Source of the DNA: CAZQXD01 sp964597315
Lineage (GTDB): Bacteria > Pseudomonadota > Gammaproteobacteria > Competibacterales > Competibacteraceae
Assembly: GCA_964597315.1 (NCBI GenBank)
Contig: CAZQXD010000080.1
Location: 1-17,593 of the forward strand
Length of the DNA: 17,593 nucleotides
Direction: 5' to 3'
Below are positions 1 through 6,840 of the stretch, in pieces. The translations under genes were made by a program, and so were the position numbers. The notes below the pieces were generated by a model. It worked only from the letters and a program-made list of their open reading frames with translations, was not told the origin of the DNA and made no database searches. How positions within the stretch are numbered: the stretch's first letter is position 1; each line of letters starts with the position of its first letter.

Positions 1-70
1 GCGTCCGGCGTCCGGCGTCCGGCGTCCGGCGTCCGGCGTCCGGCGTCCGGCGTCCGGCGTCCAGCGTCCG
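1..70. repeat. 7-bp tandem repeat (GCGTCCG)n
   Basis: Ten consecutive copies of GCGTCCG fill the left edge. Copies 1-8 (1-56) are perfect, the ninth (57-63) ends in A instead of G, and the tenth (64-70) is perfect and followed by a partial GTCCG. The array is cut by the window edge, so its true length is unknown. Seven is not a multiple of three, so copy-number change would shift frame if it were coding, but no supported gene covers it. It is probably a variable-number repeat in an intergenic region. Confidence 0.95.
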
Positions 71-75
71 GTCCG

Positions 76-95
76 ACCGCCACCATGGCGGCGGT
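76..95. other. Imperfect palindrome upstream of the cation pump
   Basis: ACCGCC (76-81) and GGCGGT (90-95) form an inverted repeat centred on a CATG, with 18 of 20 positions symmetric. It could be a protein-binding site, or the stem of a terminator for a gene to the left of the window. No T-run follows it, so neither reading is established. Confidence 0.3.
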
Positions 96-216
96 GGGCT
101 ATGGAAATCGAGGATAGACTGTACCATGGTTGTCTTGACTCTATTCGGCCTTGGAGGGTAGCGATAGCGGCCCTGCCAACGCGAGACAGCCGAACCTCAA
201 CCACGCACCGGACACC

Positions 217-2907
217 ATGAACCAACCCGCCGACCATGACGATTCCACGCCCTCTTGGCATACCCTGTCCGCCGCCGAGACGGCCAAGCGCCTGGACACC
301 AACCCCGAACTGGGCCTGGATAGCGAGGAAGCCGGGCAACGCCTTGACCGCCACGGCCCCAACCGCTTGCGGGAAAAGCCGCCACGCCCGGCCTGGGCCT
401 TGTTTCTGGACCAGTTCAAGAGCTTGCTGGTGGGGGTGCTGCTAGGTGCGGCGGTACTGGCTGGAGCCATCGGGGATCTCACCGATGCGGTGGTGATTCT
501 GTTTGTGGTGGTGGGCAACGCCGTGCTGGGTTTCTATCAGGAAAACCGGGCCGAGGCCACCCTAGCGGCACTCAAGAATATGCTGGCCCGCACCGCCCGG
601 GTGCGCCGGGATGGCCAGGAGCGGGAGATCCCCGCCGAGGCGCTGACGCCCGGTGATGTGGTGCTGCTGGAAGCCGGCGACCGGGTGCCCGCCGACGGCC
701 GCATCCGAGTCGCCCAGAGCCTGGAGATCGACGAGGCTACCCTGACCGGCGAATCCCACCCGGTGGGCAAGACCGCCAAGCCCTTGGACGAGAAGGACCT
801 GCCCTTAGCCGAGCGGGAAAACATGGCTTTTATGAACACCGTAGTGACCCGGGGCCGACTGGAGTTGTTGGTGACCGGCACCGGCATGGATACCGAAATG
901 GGCCGACTGACTGGGATGCTAGAGACGGCCAAGACCAGCCCTACCCCCTTGCAGGTACAGCTCGATGTGCTGGGTAAGCGTTTGTCCCTCGTGGCCGGGG
1001 TGGTGGTGACCCTGATCTTTATCTTGAGCATACTGCGAAATCAGCCCCTAGTGGACGCCCTGCTCACCTCCGTCGCCCTGGCCGTGGCCGCCATTCCCGA
1101 GGGTCTGCCGGCGGTGGTGACCGTGACCCTGGCGCTGGGCATGCACCGCATGGCCCGGCAGCGGGCCATTGTCAAGCGCCTGGCAGCGGTGGAAACCCTG
1201 GGCTGCACCACAGTGATCTGTTCCGATAAGACCGGCACCCTGACACTAAACCAGATGACCGCCCGGGCGGTGGTTTTTGAGGGCCAGACCTACACCGTCA
1301 GCGGCGAAGGTTATACTCCCGACGGAGAGATCGTCCCCCCCGAGACAGCGGAGAAAACCGATCTGCGCCCCCTGCTGCTGCCAGCGGTTTTATGCAACGA
1401 CAGCCGCCTGAGCGGCGAGGGCCTGATCGGCGACCCCACCGAAGGGGCGCTGCTGGCGCTGGGGGCCAAGGGCGGCCTAGAGCGGGAGGTCGAGGCTGGC
1501 CGCCTGCCCCGCAACGCTGAGATACCCTTTGATTCCGCTAATAAATTCATGGTTACCTTCCATAGCGACGGCGACCGGGTGCAGATGCTGGTCAAGGGCG
1601 CCCCGGATGTCCTTCTGGCCCATAGCGCCAGCCTTTGGCGGGACGGCGGCCCGGTCCCCCTGGACGCGGCGGCCCGGACGGCCCTGGGGGAACAAAACGA
1701 AGCCCTGGCCGACCAAGCCATGCGGGTCCTGGCCCTGGCTTGCCGGGAACTCAAGGCCGAAGACTTCGACCCCGAAGGCGAGCTGCTGCCCCTGGTTGAA
1801 GAGCTGACTTTTCTGGGCCTGGTAGGTCTTATCGACCCGCCCCGTCCCGAGGCCCGGGACGCCATCGGCCTATGCCGACGGGCTGGCATCCGGGTGAAGA
1901 TGATCACCGGCGACCACAAGGTCACCGCCACCGCCATTGCCCGTGAACTGGACTTGGAAGGCAAGGTGCTGACCGGCGCCGAACTGGATCGCCTGGACGC
2001 CCAGGCTCTGGCCGAATGCATTGAGGAAGTCGCCGTATTCGCCCGCGTGGCCCCAGAACATAAGGTGAAAATTGTCCAGGCCCTCAAGGCTCGGGGCCAG
2101 GTGGTGGCCATGACCGGCGACGGGGTCAACGACGCCCCGGCTCTGAAACACGCCGACATTGGCGTGGCCATGGGCATTACTGGCGCTGAAGTCACCCAAG
2201 AGGCCGCCACCATGGTGCTTACCGACGATAATTTCGCCACCATCGTCGGCGCTGTTCGAGAGGGCCGGACCATTTACGACAATATCGTCAAGTTCGTGCG
2301 CTTTCAGCTCTCCACCAATATCGGCGCCATCCTTACCGTGGCTGGCGCCCCCCTGTTGGGCCTGCCAACCCCGTTCACGGCGGTGCAGATTCTGTGGGTG
2401 AACATCATCATGGACGGCCCCCCCGCCATGACCCTGGGGGTGGAGCCACCCCGCCCCGGCATCATGAATGACCCGCCCCGCCGTCCCGGCGCCCGAATTC
2501 TCAGCCTGAGCCGGTTCTGGCGGCTATTTACCTACGGCGGCGTCATGGCCGTGGGCACTCTGGGCCTGTTCGCCTATACCCTGCCGGAGCGGGGGCAGGA
2601 CTACGCCATGACCCTGGCCTTTACCACTTTCGTGCTGTTTCAGGTGTTCAATGTGTTCAACGCCCGAGCCGAAACCGGCACTGCCTTCAACCGCCAGTTT
2701 TTCGCCAACGGCAAACTGTGGCTGGCCCTGGCTGCGGTACTGACCTTGCAGGCGGTAGTGGTGCATTGGACTCCGGCCCAAGGGGTATTCCGCACCACAG
2801 ACCTGGAACCGCTGCACTGGGGGCTGGCGGCGGCGGTGGCGGCGAGTATTTTGCTGCTCGACGAGGGACGCAAGGCGCTAAGGCGCTGGATATGGGATGG
2901 CCAATAG
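217..2907 (+). CDS. P-type Ca2+/Mn2+-transporting ATPase (PMR1/SPCA-like)
   Basis: This 896-residue protein is a P2A-type cation pump of the inner membrane that couples ATP hydrolysis to cation export. All landmarks are present: actuator loop TGES (177-180), PEGLP in membrane helix 4 (294-298), phosphorylated Asp337 in DKTGTLT, MITGD, and the hinge motif TGDGVND (633-639), followed by a typical ten-helix C-terminus. Helix 6 reads N729-I-I-M-D733-G-P-P-A. This matches secretory-pathway PMR1/SPCA pumps, with Met where SERCA has the site-I Thr, so a single high-affinity site is inferred. The PMR1 Gln linked to Mn2+ selectivity is Met738 here, so Ca2+ is the likelier substrate, though this is untested. 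ATG 217 is preferred because the family N-terminus (a W-H-x-L-S motif) begins about 14 residues in. An in-frame TTG at 151 would add 22 unlike-family residues. Neither start has a convincing ribosome-binding site. It is probably monocistronic. Confidence 0.93.
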   Translation: MNQPADHDDSTPSWHTLSAAETAKRLDTNPELGLDSEEAGQRLDRHGPNRLREKPPRPAWALFLDQFKSLLVGVLLGAAVLAGAIGDLTDAVVILFVVVGNAVLGFYQENRAEATLAALKNMLARTARVRRDGQEREIPAEALTPGDVVLLEAGDRVPADGRIRVAQSLEIDEATLTGESHPVGKTAKPLDEKDLPLAERENMAFMNTVVTRGRLELLVTGTGMDTEMGRLTGMLETAKTSPTPLQVQLDVLGKRLSLVAGVVVTLIFILSILRNQPLVDALLTSVALAVAAIPEGLPAVVTVTLALGMHRMARQRAIVKRLAAVETLGCTTVICSDKTGTLTLNQMTARAVVFEGQTYTVSGEGYTPDGEIVPPETAEKTDLRPLLLPAVLCNDSRLSGEGLIGDPTEGALLALGAKGGLEREVEAGRLPRNAEIPFDSANKFMVTFHSDGDRVQMLVKGAPDVLLAHSASLWRDGGPVPLDAAARTALGEQNEALADQAMRVLALACRELKAEDFDPEGELLPLVEELTFLGLVGLIDPPRPEARDAIGLCRRAGIRVKMITGDHKVTATAIARELDLEGKVLTGAELDRLDAQALAECIEEVAVFARVAPEHKVKIVQALKARGQVVAMTGDGVNDAPALKHADIGVAMGITGAEVTQEAATMVLTDDNFATIVGAVREGRTIYDNIVKFVRFQLSTNIGAILTVAGAPLLGLPTPFTAVQILWVNIIMDGPPAMTLGVEPPRPGIMNDPPRRPGARILSLSRFWRLFTYGGVMAVGTLGLFAYTLPERGQDYAMTLAFTTFVLFQVFNVFNARAETGTAFNRQFFANGKLWLALAAVLTLQAVVVHWTPAQGVFRTTDLEPLHWGLAAAVAASILLLDEGRKALRRWIWDGQ

Positions 2908-3135
2908 CATCTAGGCCGCCGAGGCAGGACATGGAACGTCAGATAATTTTACAGACTTTCTTCGGGCGCTATGGCGACCCTATGCAATGGACGCTAGTTT
3001 GTCCATGGGTTGTCCAGCCATCGAGTAAGCCCAGCCCCAGGGCCGCTGGCGTTCACAGACTTCTTGAAAAAGTAGCTCGTGGCGACATTTTTGACCTAAC
3101 AACACAAGTACTTGCGCACATTTATTCAAATGCTC

Positions 3136-3157
3136 CCATGCCCAGCCTGGGGCATGG
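3136..3157. terminator. Hairpin, possible terminator of the cation pump transcript
   Basis: CCATGCCC (3136-3143) pairs perfectly with GGGCATGG (3150-3157) around a 6-nt loop. There is no U-tract after it on the + strand, and it lies about 230 bp past the pump stop codon. It could instead be a processing or stability hairpin. Confidence 0.35.
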
Positions 3158-3210
3158 AGGCACAAAATAGAACACCCCGGCTAGGCACAAACATACCGAA
3201 AATCAGGTGT

Positions 3211-3224
3211 CGGAAAGTTTTACG
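3211..3224. promoter_or_regulatory. Candidate activator site upstream of the sigma-54 promoter
   Basis: CGGAAAGTTTTACG is an imperfect palindrome with 10 of 14 symmetric positions. Its centre lies about 95 bp upstream of the start point expected from the sigma-54 promoter at 3287-3302. That is the usual distance for an enhancer-binding activator such as the PrsR-type regulators of PEP-CTERM genes. The site itself is inferred from position and symmetry only. Confidence 0.3.
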
Positions 3225-3236
3225 GTCCCTAAATAG

Positions 3237-3275
3237 CCATCAAGGACAAATGTCATAGATTGTTAATTTTGATGG
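3237..3275. promoter_or_regulatory. Inverted repeat CCATCAA-N25-TTGATGG
   Basis: Two perfect 7-bp arms (3237-3243 and 3269-3275) lie 32 bp apart centre to centre, about three helical turns, and end 11 bp before the -24 element. The interior is AT-rich. This could be a dimer-of-dimers activator or repressor site, or a bend between activator and promoter. It was found by eye and may be chance. Confidence 0.3.
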
Positions 3276-3286
3276 TTAATATTTTG

Positions 3287-3302
3287 TGGCACGGTAATTG
3301 CC
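3287..3302 (+). promoter_or_regulatory. Sigma-54 (RpoN) promoter of the PEP-CTERM gene
   Basis: TGGCACGGTAATTGCC matches the -24/-12 consensus (TGGCACG-N4-TTGC) at every conserved base, with the invariant GG (3288-3289) and GC (3300-3301) separated by the required 10 nt. Transcription should start near 3313, leaving a 5' leader of about 215 nt before the ATG at 3529. Sigma-54 control through PrsK/PrsR is established for PEP-CTERM proteins in some floc-forming bacteria, which fits the downstream gene. An activator is required; its gene is not in this window. Confidence 0.85.
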
Positions 3303-3425
3303 GCTCTCTTGCAGCCTAGCGCGGTCGGGGTGGGTTTGACCGATTCAGGTGATTCACCAAGATGCTTTGGGGGTATGTAAAGAGTTCTGGGAACAGGAGT
3401 TTTCTCTAACCTGCGCCAGCGATCA

Positions 3426-3457
3426 GGGCTGCCTGTTAAAGGGTTTCCTTACAGCCC
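3426..3457 (+). other. Leader stem-loop before the PEP-CTERM gene
   Basis: GGGCTG (3426-3431) and CAGCCC (3452-3457) can pair across a 20-nt interior in the untranslated leader, about 70 nt before the ATG. A shorter palindrome, GGTGATTCACC (3348-3358), lies further upstream. Either could modulate leader stability, but no known riboswitch is recognised. Confidence 0.25.
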
Positions 3458-3528
3458 ATCACAGCAATAACATCCCACCCTATCATCATTTATATAGCTA
3501 ATTTCATACTCTTTAAAAGGATCAGAAA

Positions 3529-4536
3529 ATGAAAAAAACCTCACTGCTCGCTGCCCTGTTGGTGACGACGGCGACACCAATCCATGCTGCGGTAATCTGG
3601 GACTTCAACTACGTCGATGTGGGGGTTGGTTTCAACGATCCAACGGAGGGCGCGGATCGCCGGAACGCCTTGGAAACCGCCGCTAATTTCGTTAGCAGTT
3701 TCCTGACCAGCTACACCGCGACTATTCAGATGGACGTTGACGGCTCCACCTCTGGAGGCGGGACGCTGGCGGCGGCGGGTTCCGATTTCAATGGCGCGGT
3801 GTTCAACCCTGGGTTTGGCAGCCAAGGCGACGTCATGATTAAAATTCTTGGCGGCCCGGACCCCAGCCCGAACAGAGACGGTTCCGTAACCTGGAACTTT
3901 ACCGATTTTACCTGGGAGCTGGACAACGATTTCCAGCCTGGCGAGTTCGATTTCTTCTCTACCGCAGTGCATGAACTCTTGCACGCCCTGGGCTTCGTTT
4001 CGGATATTGCAGAAAACGGAAACGACGGCTTCAACACCCCCCCGGGGACTCCGGGCACCTGGGCGCCGTTCGACCAGTTCTTATCCGATTTCTCGGGTAC
4101 GCCCATCATTGACCCGACGACTTTCATTCTTGATCAGACCCGCTGGGACACCACCCGGCTTTCGAATGATGGAAATGGGGTGCCGGGCTGCGGCGCCGGT
4201 ATTCTATTCAATGGTCCCAATGCCGTGGCGGCAAACGGCGGCCAGCCCGTGCAGATCTACTCTCCGTCCACCTGGGAACCCGGCAGTTCCGGCTCGCACC
4301 TGGATGACAACTGTTACACTGTCCCAGGCAACGTCAGCACGTTTATGATGGAGGCCCAGACTATCGACGGCCTCGGCGTTCGCACCATCAGCCCGCTGGA
4401 AATCGGCTTGCTGCGGGATATCGGCTACACTCAATTCGGTGTCCAGGTTACCAATGTGCCAGAACCATCGACGATTTATCTGATGCTTGGCGCTTTTGGT
4501 TTGCTTGGTCTTGGATTCCGCAACAAAGTGGCCTGA
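3529..4536 (+). CDS. Secreted HExxH putative metalloprotease with PEP-CTERM tail
   Basis: This 335-residue exported protein is likely surface- or matrix-associated through the exosortase pathway. Residues 1-20 form a signal peptide (MKK start, hydrophobic core, cleavage near IHA). The zincin helix motif is HELLHALG with His148, Glu149 and His152. The following residues are F-V-S-D159, so the usual metzincin third ligand at position 158 is Ser, and the real third ligand is uncertain. Two Cys in the second half could form a disulfide. The C-terminus is a PEP-CTERM signal: PEP at 311-313, a hydrophobic helix, then a short basic end (R331, K333). The start is well supported by AAGGA seven nt before ATG. 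Control by sigma-54 is indicated by the upstream promoter. Exosortase itself is not in the window. Protease activity is inferred from the motif alone. Confidence 0.85.
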   Translation: MKKTSLLAALLVTTATPIHAAVIWDFNYVDVGVGFNDPTEGADRRNALETAANFVSSFLTSYTATIQMDVDGSTSGGGTLAAAGSDFNGAVFNPGFGSQGDVMIKILGGPDPSPNRDGSVTWNFTDFTWELDNDFQPGEFDFFSTAVHELLHALGFVSDIAENGNDGFNTPPGTPGTWAPFDQFLSDFSGTPIIDPTTFILDQTRWDTTRLSNDGNGVPGCGAGILFNGPNAVAANGGQPVQIYSPSTWEPGSSGSHLDDNCYTVPGNVSTFMMEAQTIDGLGVRTISPLEIGLLRDIGYTQFGVQVTNVPEPSTIYLMLGAFGLLGLGFRNKVA

Positions 4537-4578
4537 GCGCCGCGTCCTCACCTACCTCAATCGTCGAGTCGGGTGCAA

Positions 4579-4598
4579 GGCCGGCCGCTAGGCCGGCC
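4579..4598. terminator. GC-rich hairpin between the PEP-CTERM and downstream genes
   Basis: GGCCGGCC (4579-4586) is repeated as GGCCGGCC (4591-4598) around GCTA. Because the octamer is self-complementary, the repeat folds into a very stable 8-bp stem. There is no U-run after it. It sits 43 nt after the stop at 4536 and 20 nt before the next start, so it may be a partial terminator, an attenuator or an mRNA-end stabiliser separating expression of the two genes. Confidence 0.45.
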
Positions 4599-4618
4599 AG
4601 GGCGCTTGGAGTAACAAC

Positions 4619-5410
4619 GTGTTCAAACGCTTTTCCTACCGACTGACAGGCTTTGTTTGCTTTGCCATGCTCATTTCCGTTCAAGCCCATGCCAGTCAAA
4701 TTCCCCTGGGCATCAACAGCAGTCACGGCGTCTTCGTGCAGGAAATCTGGCAGGGAAAAATTCCTTTTTTGTGTTTGGCGAATCGCTCTGGAAAAGACCA
4801 GATTATTCAGGTCTCCCGGTGGAGATCACGCCAGATACCGGCGGACCCCCTGCTTCAATGGAGGGCGAATGCCGGCTCGGTACGCTGTCATGACGCCCGC
4901 CAATTAGCGGCGGAAAGGCTGCTCGAATTCAAACTCGTGGATGGCGAGCGGCTGGGATTATTAAATGCGCCACGGCTGCCTGTTGTGGAGAACGAAACGC
5001 CCTCCGCATTTTCCAGCTTTCAAGGTCTTAATGGTGTCTGTCCGACACCCGGCGCCTGGCTCCAACAACCCAGCCTTGGGTTTCAGGCTAAGCAACCGGC
5101 TAGTGTGACTCTACTCACCACCGTCAGGGACGGTGATGCGCGTATTGAATTTCCGGTGACTACGCACCTGGAACTGCCGCATCTGCAATTGAAATCCGCA
5201 GTATCATCAACCTTGGACATTGATGTGGATAAGCAGCAATGGTCCATCAAAGTGGGGCGGCAAACCGCACTATCCACCGTTCACCGGATTGAGCTGGAAC
5301 TTGATGTGCCAGCGGTCACGCAACCGACGATGTATCTTCTCTCGGGTCGCCAACGTATTGCTGGCAATGGCTGGCAGTGCTTTGTCAGAGGCATATTAGT
5401 AACACCCTAG
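4619..5410 (+). CDS. Exported protein of unknown function
   Basis: This 263-residue protein starts at GTG 4619 with TTGGAG seven nt upstream. Residues 1-26 look like a Sec signal peptide (K/R-rich start, hydrophobic core, cleavage near AHA-S), so the mature protein is predicted to be periplasmic or secreted. Four Cys remain after cleavage and could form two disulfides. Sequence after about residue 140 alternates hydrophobic and polar residues, suggesting a beta-rich fold. It has no PEP-CTERM tail, HExxH motif or membrane anchor. It follows the PEP-CTERM gene in the same direction, 82 nt away across a strong hairpin, so co-expression and a matrix-related role are possible. I do not recognise the family. 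Confidence 0.75.
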   Translation: MFKRFSYRLTGFVCFAMLISVQAHASQIPLGINSSHGVFVQEIWQGKIPFLCLANRSGKDQIIQVSRWRSRQIPADPLLQWRANAGSVRCHDARQLAAERLLEFKLVDGERLGLLNAPRLPVVENETPSAFSSFQGLNGVCPTPGAWLQQPSLGFQAKQPASVTLLTTVRDGDARIEFPVTTHLELPHLQLKSAVSSTLDIDVDKQQWSIKVGRQTALSTVHRIELELDVPAVTQPTMYLLSGRQRIAGNGWQCFVRGILVTP

Positions 5411-5456
5411 TCCCTGGTGGGAATCTCCTTAGTCTGGCGCCGCCCCTATCGTGCGC

Positions 5457-6239
5457 CTATGAACCTCGCCCTGTTCTATAGGCCATGGAAATCCGCTCGG
5501 CTGTCTGCTGCAAGGCGGGCAGGAATCCTCCCAGCATGTCCTCCACGGTTTTCCGGGAGGTGTGCCCGCCCACATTCAGGGCGGCGATCACCTTACTGCC
5601 GCCGTCGTGGATGGGTACGGCGATGGAGCGCAACCCCAGTTCCATTTCCTGATCCACCAGCGCCCAGCCCTGCCGCCCCGCCTGGCGGATGATCGTCTTG
5701 AGCCGGTCGGGATCGGTGACTGAGTATTCGGTGTAGGAGCGGAGCGGGCCAATACCGGCGATGACCCGGTCCAGCTCTCCCGGCTCCAGCCCGGCCAGCA
5801 GCATTCGGCCCGGAGAACTGACATGGGCGGGCAGCCGGGAGCCCACATGGGGGTTGATGGCCATGACCTTACCCGCCACCGGCGCCCGGGCCACGTAGAC
5901 CACTTCGGCCCCATCCAGCACCGTTACCGAACAGGATTCCTCTACCTGTTCCACCAGTTCCATAAGATAGGGTTGAACTACCCGCCAGATATCCAGGGTG
6001 GACAGATACGCATAACCCAGTTGCAGCACCCGAGGGGCGAGACGAAAAAACTTTCCGTCGTAACCCATATAGCCCAGTTGAGTGAGGGTGTGCAGCAGCC
6101 GCCGGGCGGTGGCCCGGTTCATCCCCACCTCCTTGGCCACCTGGCTCAGAGTCAAGGCCGGGCTGTTCGGGCCGAAGCACTCGATGACGGCCAGGCCCCT
6201 GGCCAGGGCGCGGACGAATTCCTCGGTTTCAACGGTCAT
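5457..6239 (-). CDS. IclR-family transcriptional regulator
   Basis: This 260-residue protein resembles the PcaR/PobR branch of the IclR family, DNA-binding regulators that sense small organic ligands. A winged helix-turn-helix spans roughly residues 8-70, with the recognition segment around V38-G-M-N-R-A-T-A-R-R47. The effector domain (about 80-255) carries the family pattern with LPAHVSSPGRMLLA and a late GLRSIAVPI segment. The ATG at 6239 is chosen because AGGA lies five nt upstream. An upstream in-frame start at 6281 would add 14 residues without a ribosome-binding site. The gene converges on the exported-protein gene (46-bp gap) and lies downstream of a small unknown gene on the same strand. 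Its targets are unknown; the nearby C45 hydrolase/nitrilase genes are candidates. Confidence 0.9.
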   Translation of the reverse strand: MTVETEEFVRALARGLAVIECFGPNSPALTLSQVAKEVGMNRATARRLLHTLTQLGYMGYDGKFFRLAPRVLQLGYAYLSTLDIWRVVQPYLMELVEQVEESCSVTVLDGAEVVYVARAPVAGKVMAINPHVGSRLPAHVSSPGRMLLAGLEPGELDRVIAGIGPLRSYTEYSVTDPDRLKTIIRQAGRQGWALVDQEMELGLRSIAVPIHDGGSKVIAALNVGGHTSRKTVEDMLGGFLPALQQTAERISMAYRTGRGS

Positions 6240-6262
6240 GGAAAATCCTATAAATTGGACGA

Positions 6263-6301
6263 GTTGACGGCGGGATACCATACCGGCCAGGGGTCGTCAA
6301 C
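6263..6301. promoter_or_regulatory. Candidate operator/promoter of the IclR gene
   Basis: GTTGACG (6263-6269) and CGTCAAC (6295-6301) are perfect inverted arms with centres 32 bp apart, lying 24-62 bp upstream of the iclR-type start codon. Read on the minus strand, the distal arm contains TTGACG, a good -35, with a weak TATCCC 17 nt downstream. IclR proteins often bind near their own promoter, so autoregulation is plausible but unproven. Confidence 0.35.
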
Positions 6302-6372
6302 GGCGACACCGACGGCGGCGACGCCTTTGCCCCCCGCGACCTCCAGCCCTCATGGGCGAGGGCGCTATGGGT

Positions 6373-6780
6373 TTATTTGAGACCTGGCGGGGGATGGCCG
6401 TAGAGTTCCTCCCCTTCCTCCTCCAGCCCCGTAAGCTCCAGGTCGTTGCGGACCGCCCAATACCTAAACCCTTGGGCTCTCAACCAGCGTTCCAGCCGGT
6501 CCAGGCTAGTCCACTCCCGGCGCAGACCCCGGGCGCTCATGATATAGGCGCCACAGCCGTCCACGGTGACCACCACGGCCCAGGCATAGGGGTATTTATC
6601 CTGGTCGCCAAAACCGCCGCCCATCTGACTACGTTCCACCCGCAACACTAGCACCTGATCCCCCAGGCGATGGCTGCGGTATAGAAAATTCAGGTCCGCT
6701 TGTCGAACCGATATATTCACATTGACGCTTACATCATATGACATGGTGTTGCCAGATCGTTGCGGTAGGATTATGCTCAT
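6373..6780 (-). CDS. Small hypothetical protein
   Basis: The reading frame encodes up to 135 residues. I recognise no family. It is soluble and aromatic-rich: a Gly/Asp stretch (SQMGGGFGDQDKYPYAW) precedes a predicted beta strand, then a charged helix with W-T-S-L-D-R-L-E-R-W-L, and the tail is acidic. Codon use and amino-acid composition look like a real gene. The start is uncertain: ATG 6780 gives 135 residues and ATG 6744 gives 123, and neither has a clear ribosome-binding site. It is divergent from the C45 hydrolase gene (60 bp between starts if 6780 is used) and 133 bp upstream of the IclR gene on the same strand. Confidence 0.6.
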   Translation of the reverse strand: MSIILPQRSGNTMSYDVSVNVNISVRQADLNFLYRSHRLGDQVLVLRVERSQMGGGFGDQDKYPYAWAVVVTVDGCGAYIMSARGLRREWTSLDRLERWLRAQGFRYWAVRNDLELTGLEEEGEELYGHPPPGLK

Positions 6781-6840
6781 GCATCATGATGTAGCCTAAA
6801 GCTAGGTCATTTCAGCGATTCAAACAAGAGGGCGCACCCT

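Larger units (their letters stand above)
2908..3528. other. Non-coding region with sigma-54 control elements
   Basis: This 621-bp gap between the cation pump and the PEP-CTERM gene holds no convincing gene. Its second half is distinctly AT-richer than the flanks. It contains a hairpin (3136-3157), two inverted repeats (3211-3224 and 3237-3275), a sigma-54 promoter (3287-3302) and a long leader of roughly 215 nt with small palindromes (3348-3358, and arms at 3426-3431 and 3452-3457). The stretch 2908-3130 shows nothing I can assign. Confidence 0.7.

Noticed and set aside
1..70. CRISPR array
   Set aside because: The unit is 7 bp with no spacers; it is a simple tandem repeat.
151..216. TTG start at 151 extending the cation pump by 22 residues
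   Set aside because: The added residues do not look like the family N-terminus, and there is no ribosome-binding site before the TTG; the GGAGGG nearby lies after it.
1311..2273. Long minus-strand reading frame inside the cation pump gene
   Set aside because: It is Ser/Arg/Ala-rich with no recognisable domain and lies fully antisense to a well-conserved ATPase, as is common in GC-rich genes.
2718..3170. Plus-strand reading frame overlapping the end of the pump
   Set aside because: Its first 60 residues are a frame-shifted shadow of the pump's last helices, and the rest has no family pattern or ribosome-binding site.
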